NCBI RefSeq assembly: GCF_001042485.2
Contig: NZ_LBMN02000012.1
Location: 428,630 to 492,629 of the forward strand
Length of the DNA stretch: 64,000 nt
Reading direction: 5' to 3'
Source: Bacillus paralicheniformis
Lineage (GTDB): Bacteria; Bacillota; Bacilli; Bacillales; Bacillaceae
A program made the position numbers and the translations under genes. The notes under the pieces were generated by a model. The model was not told the DNA's origin and made no database searches. It was given only the letters and a program-made list of their open reading frames with translations. This document shows positions 1 through 8,616 of this stretch, one piece after another (the first letter of the stretch is position 1; each line of letters begins with the position of its first letter).

Positions 1-703
1 CGAGCTCTTCAATCAAATAATAACTTTGTAAATAAATATCGGTTTCATATCCGGTACGGGCTTTTTGCCACTGCCGGTCGGTCTTCAGCTTGCTCAAAGG
101 AACGGCTGACGGCAAAGTCCGGGTTTCTATAGCGTCATGCGCAGAAGCCCATTCCGCCACTCCCTCGTGAAACCAAAGCGGATAAGCTGCCGGGTCGGCA
201 TTCAGTTCTCTCAGCTTGACGTGAAAAGCATAATGGGTATACTCATGTATCAGCACCCGTTTGTACAGGAAGACGGCGAATCCCTCGCCGCTATTCAGAT
301 GCTTTTTCTCCTCGGGCAAAAGCCCGATCATCCGCATATCATTTGAGTAAAATCCGGTGATATCCTTTAATTTTGAAAATGACTCCATATCATCACGGTT
401 TGAAAAAAAGATCAAATCAACGCTGTCTTGAAGAGGGCTGGCAAACAGTTCCCGATTTATGTCAGCTGCATCCCGAAGCGTCTCCTTTGTCAGCTCCAGA
501 ATCGTCCTATCTTCTTCAGCGTAATAAATGCTGACACTTTCATATTTAAGCATTTTCAGCGATTCTTTCAGTTTTTCTTTTTTCCCCGAAAGAACAGCTG
601 CCTCAGGGCTCTCTTGGCTGAACACGACAAAAACAGCCAATAACAGAGCGGATAGAGTGCCCGCCATAATTAAAATAAAGGCTGCTTTCATCTCTCCCGT
701 CAC
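1..703 (-). CDS. Peptidase MA-like (gluzincin) exported protein, 3' part beyond window
   Basis: The frame is open from a GTG at 703 to the window edge, so the C-terminus is missing. GGAGGG at 711-716 sits 7 nt before the GTG, while the inner ATG at 691 has its purine-rich stretch directly abutting it, so GTG is preferred. The protein starts with a hydrophobic segment (signal anchor or signal peptide). Around residue 160 it has HEYTH, a zinc-binding HExxH motif, followed about 25 residues later by WFHEGVAEW, the pattern of peptidase MA-like metalloproteases. It lies just downstream of yhcN, where B. subtilis has yhcO/yhcP, but I cannot assign it to either. Substrate unknown. Confidence 0.75.
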   Translation of the reverse strand, partial: MTGEMKAAFILIMAGTLSALLLAVFVVFSQESPEAAVLSGKKEKLKESLKMLKYESVSIYYAEEDRTILELTKETLRDAADINRELFASPLQDSVDLIFFSNRDDMESFSKLKDITGFYSNDMRMIGLLPEEKKHLNSGEGFAVFLYKRVLIHEYTHYAFHVKLRELNADPAAYPLWFHEGVAEWASAHDAIETRTLPSAVPLSKLKTDRQWQKARTGYETDIYLQSYYLIEEL

Positions 704-789
704 ATGTCATCCCTCCATCCGCAATGTGCTTCACTGTACTACACAATATGCGGGAAGGTTCAGGAAGTGGCCTGTATGAAAGCAGCCAA

Positions 790-816
790 CAAAAAAAGCC
801 GCTCATTGCGGCTTTT
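790..816 (-). terminator. Rho-independent terminator of yhcN
   Basis: An 8-bp stem (AAAGCCGC / GCGGCTTT) with a 5-nt loop is followed on the minus strand by a run of T. Confidence 0.8.
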
Positions 817-818
817 GA

Positions 819-1397
819 TTATCTTTGATTCGGGAAAATTCTGTTGATCGTTTCACCGAATTCTTCAAACATGCCCTCGATTGGTTCGCCATTTTGGATT
901 CTGTCGCCATAATTTCTCATCCGGTCAACAAAATCAGGATTTGCCGAAACGAATACATTGTTGATGTTATTGTCTGCTTCTTTAACCTTTTTCGAGATTT
1001 TCCCTTTCAGCTCATTCGTTACGTCGCCTTTCGGATTGCCTTTCAAAACGACCGCTACATAAGCGTTACGGTTTGTCGTAATGACGTTTGCACTTCTGAC
1101 TTCTTTCAGTTCCGTCACTTTGTCTGCGGCTTTATCCGCCACTTCCATATTATTATTATCCCGGTTGGCATCGCGGTTGTCTGTCACATTCATTTGGTCG
1201 TTGACGTTTCTGCCGTCGTTGACGTTTCTGCCGTCATTGACATTCGTGCGGTCGTTATCTCTGTTTGTTACATTTTGAAGCGCATTGTCCTGGTTGCGCC
1301 GGTTGTTATCCGCTCCCTGGTTTGCCATGCCGCATCCGGCTGTGAACAGCAGCGGAAGGAGCAAAGCAGCAATCGCGCTTTTTTTCATATTGAACAT
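819..1397 (-). CDS. yhcN: Sporulation lipoprotein YhcN (YhcN/YlaJ family)
   Basis: 192 residues. AGGAGG lies 8 nt before the ATG. A hydrophobic signal peptide ends in TAGC, giving a lipobox cysteine near residue 22. An Asn/Asp/Arg-rich stretch follows with near-exact repeats of NVNDGR at residues 52-72, then a conserved YhcN/YlaJ domain. In B. subtilis YhcN is made in the forespore and recovered from spores; a role in germination or outgrowth is suspected but not settled. It is monocistronic, with its own terminator and divergent from the S9 peptidase. The repeat block is low-complexity and probably varies in copy number between strains. Confidence 0.9.
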   Translation of the reverse strand: MFNMKKSAIAALLLPLLFTAGCGMANQGADNNRRNQDNALQNVTNRDNDRTNVNDGRNVNDGRNVNDQMNVTDNRDANRDNNNMEVADKAADKVTELKEVRSANVITTNRNAYVAVVLKGNPKGDVTNELKGKISKKVKEADNNINNVFVSANPDFVDRMRNYGDRIQNGEPIEGMFEEFGETINRIFPNQR

Positions 1398-1542
1398 TAA
1401 AATTACCTCCTATAATGATTTACGTATAGTTTTTTTCTTTTTCGTGTTATTTATTTGTCTAAAGGATATTTTTTATACGCGACTTTTGTTATGATCTTGT
1501 TGAATGTAAAAATACCCAAATAAATCCGGAGGTGTATATGAA

Positions 1543-3339
1543 ATGGAAAAAGCAAAAAGCATTTTGTATGTGCTGCGAATTAAAGACTTTGCGGTCCATC
1601 CCGATGAGACACAGCTTGTTTTTGATACAAATCTCAACGGAACATCAAACCTGTGGGCGATGGATCTTCCCGATGCATACCCGTACCAGCTGTCCTTCTT
1701 GAATCAGGATGCAAAAGGAATCGCCTACAATCCCGACGGCTCTATTCTCTATGCCGGTTTTGACCATGACGGAAACGAACAAAGCGGACTGTACAAGCTT
1801 TCTTCAAAAAACGGGTCGTTCCATTCATTAAACGGAAACCAAACAGACCGCCACTTCGAGCCCATTCCTGTCCAAAATGCCGTTTACTACTCCTCTACAA
1901 AGGACAATCCGACATTTTTAAATACATACAGATACGATTGTCTCACTGAAAAAGAAGAGCTTATTTTTGAAGGAAAAGACGGAACTTCAATACTGGCTGA
2001 TGTAAGCCCGGGCGAGAAAGCCGTCAGCATCCATGTCTACTATGTCAACAGCCACAATGTCTGCATGATCCATACCGCTGAAGGTGTGACGACAGGAATC
2101 GTCCCCGATGAGACGCTGCCTCATATGGTTTATTCTTCCCACTTTGCATCTGATGATCGGTTATTCGTCACGACAAACTACGAAGCCGAGTTCTCATACC
2201 TTGCCTTGTACACCGTTTCATCCGGTATTTTTGCGCCGGTGCTTTCGATTGACAAAACTGATTTAACAGCCATCCACGCTGATCCGAGTGGAACTTTCCT
2301 TTATCTGATTGGAAAAAAAGGCGTCAAAGAGGTAATGTATGAGTACAACACAGCAACAGGAGAAAGCCGTCAGGTGGACTGCCCTTGCACATCCATTTCG
2401 AAAATACACTGCGCCTCTTCGGGCACGCTGTACATTCTCGGCTCAACGCCGACCAGGCCGGCTAATCTCTATGTATTAACGAAAGGACAGACGAAATGGC
2501 GGCAATTAACGAAACATTCGGTTCCGGGTTTCTCCGAACAGGAGCTGTCATATCCGGAGGTTGTGACATATCCTTCTTTTGACGGTCTCGCAATAGAAGG
2601 GCTGCTGTTTAAGCCGGTCCCGGAAGAAGCGAACGGCTGGACGATTATTTGGCCGCACGGCGGACCGCAAGATGCAGAAACCTTTATGTTCTATGATCTC
2701 TTTCAACTCGCTGCGAAAATGGGCTACCAGTTATTCGCCCCTAATTTCAGGGGATCAGCGAATTACGGCTATTCCTTCTTTAAAATGGTTGAACAAGATT
2801 GGGGAGACGGACCGCGCCTCGATATGACTGCAGGCATCGACTGGCTTATCGATCAAAAGCTTGCGGACCGCGAAAAACTTTTTTTAATGGGGGGCAGCTA
2901 CGGAGGGTATATGTCGCTATTGCTTCACGGAAGGCATCCAGAGTATTTCCGCGCCGTCGTCGATATATGCGGAGTCAGCAATCTGTTTTCGTTTGTCGAA
3001 TCCGTACCGGATTTCTGGCAGCCGATGATGGAAAAATGGGTCGGCAACCCTGAGCGGGATTATGAAAAACTGAAAGCCGATTCTCCTGTTACATACCTGG
3101 AGAATATGACTCAGCCGATGCTGATCATCCAAGGCGCAAACGATCCCCGCGTCGTAAAGGAAGAGTCCGATCAGGTCGTCGATCGGTTAAAAGCCATGGG
3201 GCGGAATATTGAGTATCTTGTTTTGGAAAATGAAGGGCACGGTTTTTCTAAAAGAGAAAATAAAATAAAAGCCTACCATAAAATTTTCGAATTTTTCGAA
3301 AGTAACCGCTTATATCTCGCGGCACAGCTTGAAGAATAA
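1543..3339 (+). CDS. S9 family (prolyl oligopeptidase / acylaminoacyl peptidase-like) serine peptidase
   Basis: 598 residues with GGAGG 10 nt before the ATG. The N-terminal half (to about 340) reads as a beta-propeller with TolB-like strands (FAVHPDETQLVF, IAYNPDGSILY). The C-terminal half is an alpha/beta hydrolase with the nucleophile in GGSYGGYMS (Ser near 451), an Asp in QGANDPRV (near 534) and a His in NEGHGF (near 566). It has no signal peptide, so it is cytosolic and probably cleaves short peptides. It stands between yhcN and yhcM and divergent from yhcN. B. subtilis has no equivalent here as far as I recall. Confidence 0.85.
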   Translation: MEKAKSILYVLRIKDFAVHPDETQLVFDTNLNGTSNLWAMDLPDAYPYQLSFLNQDAKGIAYNPDGSILYAGFDHDGNEQSGLYKLSSKNGSFHSLNGNQTDRHFEPIPVQNAVYYSSTKDNPTFLNTYRYDCLTEKEELIFEGKDGTSILADVSPGEKAVSIHVYYVNSHNVCMIHTAEGVTTGIVPDETLPHMVYSSHFASDDRLFVTTNYEAEFSYLALYTVSSGIFAPVLSIDKTDLTAIHADPSGTFLYLIGKKGVKEVMYEYNTATGESRQVDCPCTSISKIHCASSGTLYILGSTPTRPANLYVLTKGQTKWRQLTKHSVPGFSEQELSYPEVVTYPSFDGLAIEGLLFKPVPEEANGWTIIWPHGGPQDAETFMFYDLFQLAAKMGYQLFAPNFRGSANYGYSFFKMVEQDWGDGPRLDMTAGIDWLIDQKLADREKLFLMGGSYGGYMSLLLHGRHPEYFRAVVDICGVSNLFSFVESVPDFWQPMMEKWVGNPERDYEKLKADSPVTYLENMTQPMLIIQGANDPRVVKEESDQVVDRLKAMGRNIEYLVLENEGHGFSKRENKIKAYHKIFEFFESNRLYLAAQLEE

Positions 3340-3386
3340 AACCGATCAGGACTGGGGATGGTATACGTAAAAAGGAGGTTGACCCT

Positions 3387-3728
3387 TTGTTTAGAAGAAG
3401 ATCAGGCATCCATCCCGCTGTATTGGTTTTAGGATCAGCTGCATTGACCGCGGCTTTTTCTCCCGAAATCCGCAAAAGATTGACAGGCATGTTCGCGAAG
3501 GGCATGGGAGGTCGACAGCAAGGTAACGGCCGAAACCAGATGATGATGAATCCGGCTGACATGATCAAACAGGCTTTCAATTCCGGAGGACAGTCACAGG
3601 AACATCGCCAGTCAGGCCATACGGCAAACGACCAGCATCAATCAAGCCATATGACTGCCCCGGTTAATGTCATGAACGATCAGACTGCAAACCAGACGAT
3701 GTTCGATAACGACCAAAACTATTCATAA
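3387..3728 (+). CDS. yhcM: Small YhcM-like protein
   Basis: 113 residues, starting at TTG 3387, which lies 8 nt after AAAGGAGG at 3371-3378; no better start is present. An N-terminal hydrophobic stretch (LVLGSAALTAAFS) is followed by a basic segment and a long Gln/His/Asn-rich disordered tail. Its position between yhcN and tcyP (yhcL) matches yhcM of B. subtilis; the assignment rests on synteny. Function unknown. It is 47 nt after the S9 peptidase gene and may be co-transcribed with it. Confidence 0.65.
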   Translation: MFRRRSGIHPAVLVLGSAALTAAFSPEIRKRLTGMFAKGMGGRQQGNGRNQMMMNPADMIKQAFNSGGQSQEHRQSGHTANDQHQSSHMTAPVNVMNDQTANQTMFDNDQNYS

Positions 3729-3773
3729 AAAACGGCCCGCACGAGCAATCAAGCTGTGCGGGCCGTTCTTCTT
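3728..3773. terminator. Bidirectional terminator between yhcM and tcyP
   Basis: An 11-bp perfect stem (ACGGCCCGCAC / GTGCGGGCCGT) has an A-run on the left and a T-rich run on the right, so it can end both converging genes. Confidence 0.85.
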
Positions 3774-5159
3774 TTACACTTCTGCTTCAATGATATTAGT
3801 ACGGTCTTGGTACGTGTCTTTTTCAAGTTCATTTGTTGCTTTGCTTGTGACAAGTCCTGACGTCATGCTGCCGCTGACATTAAGAGCCGTACGCCCCATG
3901 TCGATGAGCGGCTCAACCGAAATCAGCAGTCCAGCAAGCGCTACGGGCATATTTAACGCCGAAAGGACGAGAAGCGCTGCAAATGTCGCACCTCCGCCGA
4001 CGCCTGCCACTCCGAAAGAGCTGATCGCAACAACAGCGATAACCGTGAACAAAAATGACGGCTCAAGCGGATTTTGTCCGACCGTCGGCGCAATCATGAT
4101 CGCGAGCATTGCAGGGTAAATTCCGGCACATCCGTTTTGTCCGATGGACAGTCCGAAGGAACCGGCAAAGTTTGCAATGCCTTCGGGAACACCGAGGCTG
4201 CGCTGCGTTTTAATGTTCAGCGGCAAAGCGCCTGCGCTTGATCTAGATGTAAACGCGAATACAAGGACCGGAAACGCCTTTTTCAAGTATGTGACAGGAT
4301 TTAAACCGCTGAATGTAATGAGCAGCAGGTGAATGATGAACATGACGATCAGCGCCACATATGAAGCGATGACAAATTTGCCGAGCTTGGCAATGCTGTC
4401 GAGATCGCTCGTTGCAATCGTTTTTGTCATGATCGCCAATACACCGTAAGGCGTCAGCCTCAGAATCAACGTCACTACACGCATAATGATCGCATACACG
4501 GCATCAACCATCTTTTTGAAAAGCTCAGCTTGTTCAGGCTGTTTTCGATTGACCCCGAGATACGCGATTCCAAGGAAAGCCGCAAAAATAACAACGGCGA
4601 TCGTTGATGTCGGTCTTGCTCCCGTAAAATCTAAAAACGGATTCCCCGGAAGAAGCTCGACAATTTGCTGTGGAAGTGTTTTGGCTTCCATGTCCTGCGA
4701 TTTCTGTTCGAGTTCCGCCCCTCTCATTGACTCTGCCTGGCCTTGATCCACATGGACAGCCTGCAGGTCGAAAGCAAGTGCGGACGCGATTCCCACCGCA
4801 GCAGCGACAGCTGTCGTCGCGATCAAGAGGCCGATGATCAATCCGCTGATTTTTCCGATATTGTGCGTCAGTTTAAGCTTTGTAAAAGCACCCAAAATCG
4901 AGATGAATACAAGCGGCATAACGATCATCTGCAAAAGCTTCACATAGCCGCCGCCTGCAATATTAAACCAATCAGATGTCTGCGTAATCGTTTCTGAAGA
5001 CGAACCATATATAAAATGCAAAGCGAATCCAAAAACAATGCCGATTCCCAGAGCGGTAAATACCCGCTTAGAAAAAGAAACATGTTTTTTTTGCATCATA
5101 TAAAGGAGCGCCATCAGGCCGAGCATGACGATAATATTAATAACAACAAATAATGTCAT
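3774..5159 (-). CDS. tcyP: L-cystine:proton/sodium symporter TcyP
   Basis: 461 residues with about nine to ten membrane segments, of the dicarboxylate/amino acid:cation symporter (DAACS) family. Family signatures are visible: SRSSAGALP (the serine-rich hairpin loop), FGLSIGQNGCAG, and GVAGVGGGATFAAL. TcyP (YhcL) is the main high-affinity cystine importer in B. subtilis, repressed by CymR when cysteine is ample. The length matches the family. It is a single gene with a well-formed promoter upstream and shares a terminator with yhcM. Confidence 0.93.
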   Translation of the reverse strand: MTLFVVINIIVMLGLMALLYMMQKKHVSFSKRVFTALGIGIVFGFALHFIYGSSSETITQTSDWFNIAGGGYVKLLQMIVMPLVFISILGAFTKLKLTHNIGKISGLIIGLLIATTAVAAAVGIASALAFDLQAVHVDQGQAESMRGAELEQKSQDMEAKTLPQQIVELLPGNPFLDFTGARPTSTIAVVIFAAFLGIAYLGVNRKQPEQAELFKKMVDAVYAIIMRVVTLILRLTPYGVLAIMTKTIATSDLDSIAKLGKFVIASYVALIVMFIIHLLLITFSGLNPVTYLKKAFPVLVFAFTSRSSAGALPLNIKTQRSLGVPEGIANFAGSFGLSIGQNGCAGIYPAMLAIMIAPTVGQNPLEPSFLFTVIAVVAISSFGVAGVGGGATFAALLVLSALNMPVALAGLLISVEPLIDMGRTALNVSGSMTSGLVTSKATNELEKDTYQDRTNIIEAEV

Positions 5160-5198
5160 GGTAACAAAAGCACCCCCAGAATTTTTTACATTTAAAAA

Positions 5199-5235
5199 CT
5201 ATAGTACAACAAACCTGATTGGTCAAGTAGGAATT
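5199..5235 (-). promoter_or_regulatory. sigma-A type promoter of tcyP
   Basis: On the minus strand TTGACC and TATAGT are 17 nt apart, about 45-75 nt before the tcyP ATG. A GGAATTA motif just upstream of the -35 resembles half of the CymR box; the other half does not match well, so CymR control is inferred from B. subtilis and not shown here. Confidence 0.6.
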
Positions 5236-5285
5236 ATCGATGTATTTCAATATATGACCCGGGAATCAATTGCGCGACTGACATT

Positions 5286-6107
5286 TTATTCGCCGATGTC
5301 TTTCAGTGGAACAAAAGTCGGCAGCTGTGCACCGTCAAACTCTTTTTTGATCAATTCAGCGGTATCGTCTGATTGGTACAGCTCAACGATCTTTTTCAAA
5401 TCTTCACGGTTCCGGTCTTCTGTTCTGGCCGCAATAATGTTGATGTACGGTGTCGCTGTTTCGTCTTCCAGTTTAATCGAATCTTTGACAGGATGGAAGC
5501 CGGCGTCAACCGCTATGCCGTTGTTGATAACAGATGCAGCGACGTCGGGAAGCACGCGCGGCGTTTGCTCTGCGGCCACCGTTGTGATTTTGAGTTTTTT
5601 AGGATTTTCTTTAATCGCATCAAGCGTTCCGTTTCCGTCAAATCCGTCCTTTAATTGAAGCAGGCCGGCGGACTCCAACAGGAGCAAGGCTCTGCCCATG
5701 TTCGTCGCTTCGCTCGGAACAGCGATTTCCGCGCCGTTTGGTATATCGTCAGGCGAATCATACTTCTCGGAATAAATGCCCATCGGAGCGATGATCGTTG
5801 TGCCGATCGGCGATAGTTCAAGATTGCGTTCCTTTTTGAATGCATTAAAGTAAGATATCGTCTGAAATGCATTGGCGTCAATGTCACCGCCCGCCAAAGC
5901 CTGGTTCGGCTGAACATAATCAGAATATTTGACGATTTCAAGCTTTAAGCCTTCTTTCTCGGCTTTTTTCTTCACAAAGTCCCAGATTCTTGTATCCGTT
6001 CCGCTGATGCCGATTTTAATGGTTTTCGCATCAGAGTCTGCCGCACACCCCGCGATCACTCCCGCAAGCAGCAGTAAAATGATAACAAATGTGAACTTTT
6101 TCATCAT
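5286..6107 (-). CDS. metQ: Methionine ABC transporter substrate-binding lipoprotein MetQ
   Basis: 273 residues of the NlpA family. The lipobox LAGVIAGCAA gives a lipid-modified Cys near residue 21. KIGISG near residue 31 and NAFQTISYFNAFK near residue 80 are typical of MetQ. It is the last gene of metN-metP-metQ, all read leftward under a SAM riboswitch, so it should deliver D/L-methionine or its sulfoxide to MetP. In B. subtilis this locus keeps only a lone homologue (yhcJ) beside cspB; here the full transporter is present. Confidence 0.92.
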   Translation of the reverse strand: MMKKFTFVIILLLLAGVIAGCAADSDAKTIKIGISGTDTRIWDFVKKKAEKEGLKLEIVKYSDYVQPNQALAGGDIDANAFQTISYFNAFKKERNLELSPIGTTIIAPMGIYSEKYDSPDDIPNGAEIAVPSEATNMGRALLLLESAGLLQLKDGFDGNGTLDAIKENPKKLKITTVAAEQTPRVLPDVAASVINNGIAVDAGFHPVKDSIKLEDETATPYINIIAARTEDRNREDLKKIVELYQSDDTAELIKKEFDGAQLPTFVPLKDIGE

Positions 6108-6125
6108 AGCTGTCTCCCTCTCTGT

Positions 6126-6776
6126 TTATCTTCTTCTCAATTTTTTGGACAGAACGTTTCCGGATGTCTGCAATCCCTGCACAACGATGACGAGAATTGC
6201 AACCGTGATGATCATCGTCAGCGTGTCAAACCTTTGGTAGCCGTATGTGATCGCCAAATCCCCAAGACCGCCGGCGCCTATCGCACCAGCCATCGCCGAC
6301 GCTCCGACCAATCCGACCGTTGCCACCGTAAAACTCAGCACAAGCGAACCGAGCGCTTCCGGAATCAGAAACCGGAAGATGATCTGCCGCGGAGTCGCTC
6401 CCATTGCTTCAGCGGCTTCAATGACTCCCGGATCGACTTCAAGCAGAGAGTTCTCGACGAGCCTTGCGATGTAAGGCCCCGCATAAAAAGTCAGGGGAAC
6501 AATCGCTGCCGATGTGCCGATGGACGTCCCCACAATCAGCCTTGTCACCGGAATTAAAGCAACCATCAAGATGATAAACGGAACGGAACGGAAAATGTTA
6601 ATGATCATATTGACAACCGTAAAAACTGCCGGATTTTCAAGCAGATGCCCCTTCCTTGTGACAACCAGCAAAATGCCGAGCGGAATGCCGATCACGCTTG
6701 AAAATAAAAGCGAGAAAACCGTCATTTGAATCGTCTGAACCAGTGCGTCAATGATTTGGTCATATGTAACAAGCAT
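6126..6776 (-). CDS. metP: Methionine ABC transporter permease MetP (MetI type)
   Basis: 216 residues with five to six membrane helices and the permease EAA loop EAAEAMGATPRQIIFRFLIPEA (positions about 138-160). It lies 2 nt after metN and 18 nt before metQ, so all three are surely one transcript. Together they form the inner membrane part of the methionine importer. Confidence 0.93.
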   Translation of the reverse strand: MLVTYDQIIDALVQTIQMTVFSLLFSSVIGIPLGILLVVTRKGHLLENPAVFTVVNMIINIFRSVPFIILMVALIPVTRLIVGTSIGTSAAIVPLTFYAGPYIARLVENSLLEVDPGVIEAAEAMGATPRQIIFRFLIPEALGSLVLSFTVATVGLVGASAMAGAIGAGGLGDLAITYGYQRFDTLTMIITVAILVIVVQGLQTSGNVLSKKLRRR

Positions 6777-6778
6777 GC

Positions 6779-7780
6779 TTATACCTCCCTGATGCGAATG
6801 TTTTCTCTGCGGATATATTCGAGCGACCGCCCGATTTCACCGTCTTCCCCCTGCAGTTCAACCGTCATACTGCCAAACGGAATTCCCTGAAGCTCTGTAA
6901 TCGTTCCGTGCAGAATGTTGACTTCTACGTCAAACCGCTTTGCCACTTGCGAAAGAAATGGCTTCCCGGAAGATTCGCCGACAAATTGAAGCTGGTAGAG
7001 ATGCTTCACATTTAATTTTTGAATCGATTCAGGTATCTCGTGGTCGATGGCTGATTTGACAAAGCTTTTGGCCGTTTCGGTTTCCGGCGCGGAAAACACG
7101 TCAAACACGCTGCCTGATTCAATGATCCTTCCTTTTTCAATGACCGCGACTTTGTCGCAGATTTCTTTTGCCACATTCATTTCATGAGTGATCAACAAAA
7201 TCGTGATGTTATATTGTTCGTTGACGCGCTTCAGCAGCTTCAAAATATCGCCGGTCGTCTGCGGGTCAAGCGCGGATGTCGCTTCATCACAGAGCAGAAC
7301 CTCCGGATTTGTCGCCAGCGCCCGGGCAATGCCGACGCGCTGCTTTTGGCCGCCCGACAGCTGATCCGGATAATCGCGGGCTTTATCCTCAAGTCCGACA
7401 AAATGGAGCAGTTCCGTCACTTTTTGCTTGATTTCGGCTTTCGGTGTTTTGACAAGCGCGAGCGGCTCAGCGACATTAGCGAAAATCGTCTTTGAATTTA
7501 ACAGGTTAAAATGCTGAAATACCATGCCGATCTTCCTTTTAACAGCTCGAATCTCAGCTTTCGACAGAGACATTAAGTCTCTTCCGCCGACGAATACCTT
7601 TCCGGCCGTCGGTTTTTCAAGGAAGTTCACACAGCGGATCAGCGTGCTTTTCCCTGCGCCGCTGAATCCGATGACGCCGTATATTTCCCCTTTATCTACA
7701 TGAAGGTCGATTCCATTGAGCGCATGAACCTTCTGTCCGCCGCTTTCATAGACCTTTTCAACGCCTTCAAATGTAATCAT
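6779..7780 (-). CDS. metN: Methionine ABC transporter ATPase MetN
   Basis: 333 residues from the ATG at 7780, with GGAGGA about 8 nt upstream. A longer in-frame start at 7810 would begin inside the riboswitch terminator, so it is rejected. Walker A is GFSGAGKST, the signature motif is LSGGQKQR, and Walker B LLCDEATSALD. The C-terminal 90 residues form the NIL regulatory domain that lets MetN sense intracellular methionine. First gene of the metNPQ operon. Confidence 0.94.
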   Translation of the reverse strand: MITFEGVEKVYESGGQKVHALNGIDLHVDKGEIYGVIGFSGAGKSTLIRCVNFLEKPTAGKVFVGGRDLMSLSKAEIRAVKRKIGMVFQHFNLLNSKTIFANVAEPLALVKTPKAEIKQKVTELLHFVGLEDKARDYPDQLSGGQKQRVGIARALATNPEVLLCDEATSALDPQTTGDILKLLKRVNEQYNITILLITHEMNVAKEICDKVAVIEKGRIIESGSVFDVFSAPETETAKSFVKSAIDHEIPESIQKLNVKHLYQLQFVGESSGKPFLSQVAKRFDVEVNILHGTITELQGIPFGSMTVELQGEDGEIGRSLEYIRRENIRIREV

Positions 7781-7807
7781 GATGATCTTCCTCCTCTTTT
7801 TGGCTAA

Positions 7808-7842
7808 CAAAAAAGGCTCCCTCTTAAAAAATAAGAAGAAGC
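7808..7842 (-). terminator. Expression-platform terminator of the SAM riboswitch
   Basis: A long stem (AAGGCTTCTTCTTA / TAAGAGGGAGCCTT) is followed by a T-run on the minus strand, between the aptamer and metN. The TTCTTCTTA part can alternatively pair with the aptamer, the usual antiterminator arrangement. Confidence 0.85.
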
Positions 7843-7878
7843 CTTAGACGACACGAAGTAAATAGAGTGGTCCGCTCT

Positions 7879-7994
7879 CTTCTTATCTTCCAAGCCCGTA
7901 CGGCTTGTTGGATGTGGCACAGTATTCTGCTGTATGCAGAACCCGCTGCCGAGGCTTCATAGGGCCAATTCCCTCCGCCTCTCTGAATAAGAAG
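7879..7994 (-). ncRNA. SAM-I (S-box) riboswitch of metNPQ
   Basis: Reading the minus strand, the helix P1 strands are CTTCTTATTCAGAG and GGAAGATAAGAAG. Between them is the S-box core: AGAGGCGGAGGGAA, TGGCCCTATGAAGCC and CGGCAGC. High SAM should favour the downstream terminator and shut off methionine uptake. A sigma-A promoter (TTGACA, 17 nt, TAAAGT at 8019-8047) lies just upstream. Confidence 0.95.
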
Positions 7995-8018
7995 TGTTGA
8001 TGCATGAAGTTTTACCTA

Positions 8019-8047
8019 ACTTTACAGCTTCTTTGAAATGTTGTCAA
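8019..8047 (-). promoter_or_regulatory. sigma-A promoter of metNPQ
   Basis: TTGACA (8042-8047) and TAAAGT (8019-8024) on the minus strand are exactly 17 nt apart. The distance fits transcription beginning just before the riboswitch. Confidence 0.75.
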
Positions 8048-8144
8048 TCAGATTTGTGAAAATTTCAAAAACATGCTTTTCAATGCTTTATTTTTCGCCC
8101 TGATTATTAAATTTCACTTTTTTTAAAAAAATTGTGTTTAGCAG

Positions 8145-8173
8145 TTGTAATTTCGCTTAAACACTGGTAAAGT
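8145..8173 (+). promoter_or_regulatory. Probable promoter of cspB
   Basis: TTGTAA and TAAAGT are 17 nt apart. Transcription from here would leave an untranslated leader of about 115 nt before cspB, which is typical of cold-shock genes whose leader folding controls translation with temperature. Confidence 0.55.
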
Positions 8174-8206
8174 AAAGGTAATTATTTTTGTTCGAACTAT
8201 CTTTAA

Positions 8207-8497
<291 letters not shown>

Positions 8498-8521
8498 GCT
8501 GTGAACCGCTGATCTTCATAC

Positions 8522-8555
8522 AGGACTGCTGACCGAATGTCAGCAGTCTTTTTAT
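8522..8555 (+). terminator. Terminator of cspB
   Basis: A perfect 10-bp stem (GACTGCTGAC / GTCAGCAGTC) with a 5-nt loop is followed by TTTTT. Confidence 0.9.
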
Positions 8556-8564
8556 ATTTTATTT

Positions 8565-8605
8565 AAAAAAGCCTCACGCCCGGAAAACCGGGGTGAGGCT
8601 TTTTC
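8565..8605 (-). terminator. Terminator of the yhcHI transcript
   Basis: A stem AGCCTCACGCC / GGGTGAGGCT with a T-run on the minus strand, right after the stop codon of yhcI. It may work in both directions. Confidence 0.8.
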
Positions 8606-8616
8606 GTGAATACCGC

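Noticed and set aside
825..1400. A 191-codon frame antisense to yhcN
   Set aside because: Mirror of the repetitive yhcN coding sequence, without a ribosome site; yhcN itself has lipobox, ribosome site and terminator.
5199..5260. Complete CymR box at tcyP
   Set aside because: Only one half (GGAATTA) fits the motif as I recall it; not enough to call an operator.
7781..7810. Longer MetN start at 7810
   Set aside because: It would begin within the riboswitch terminator; the ATG at 7780 has a well-placed GGAGGA.
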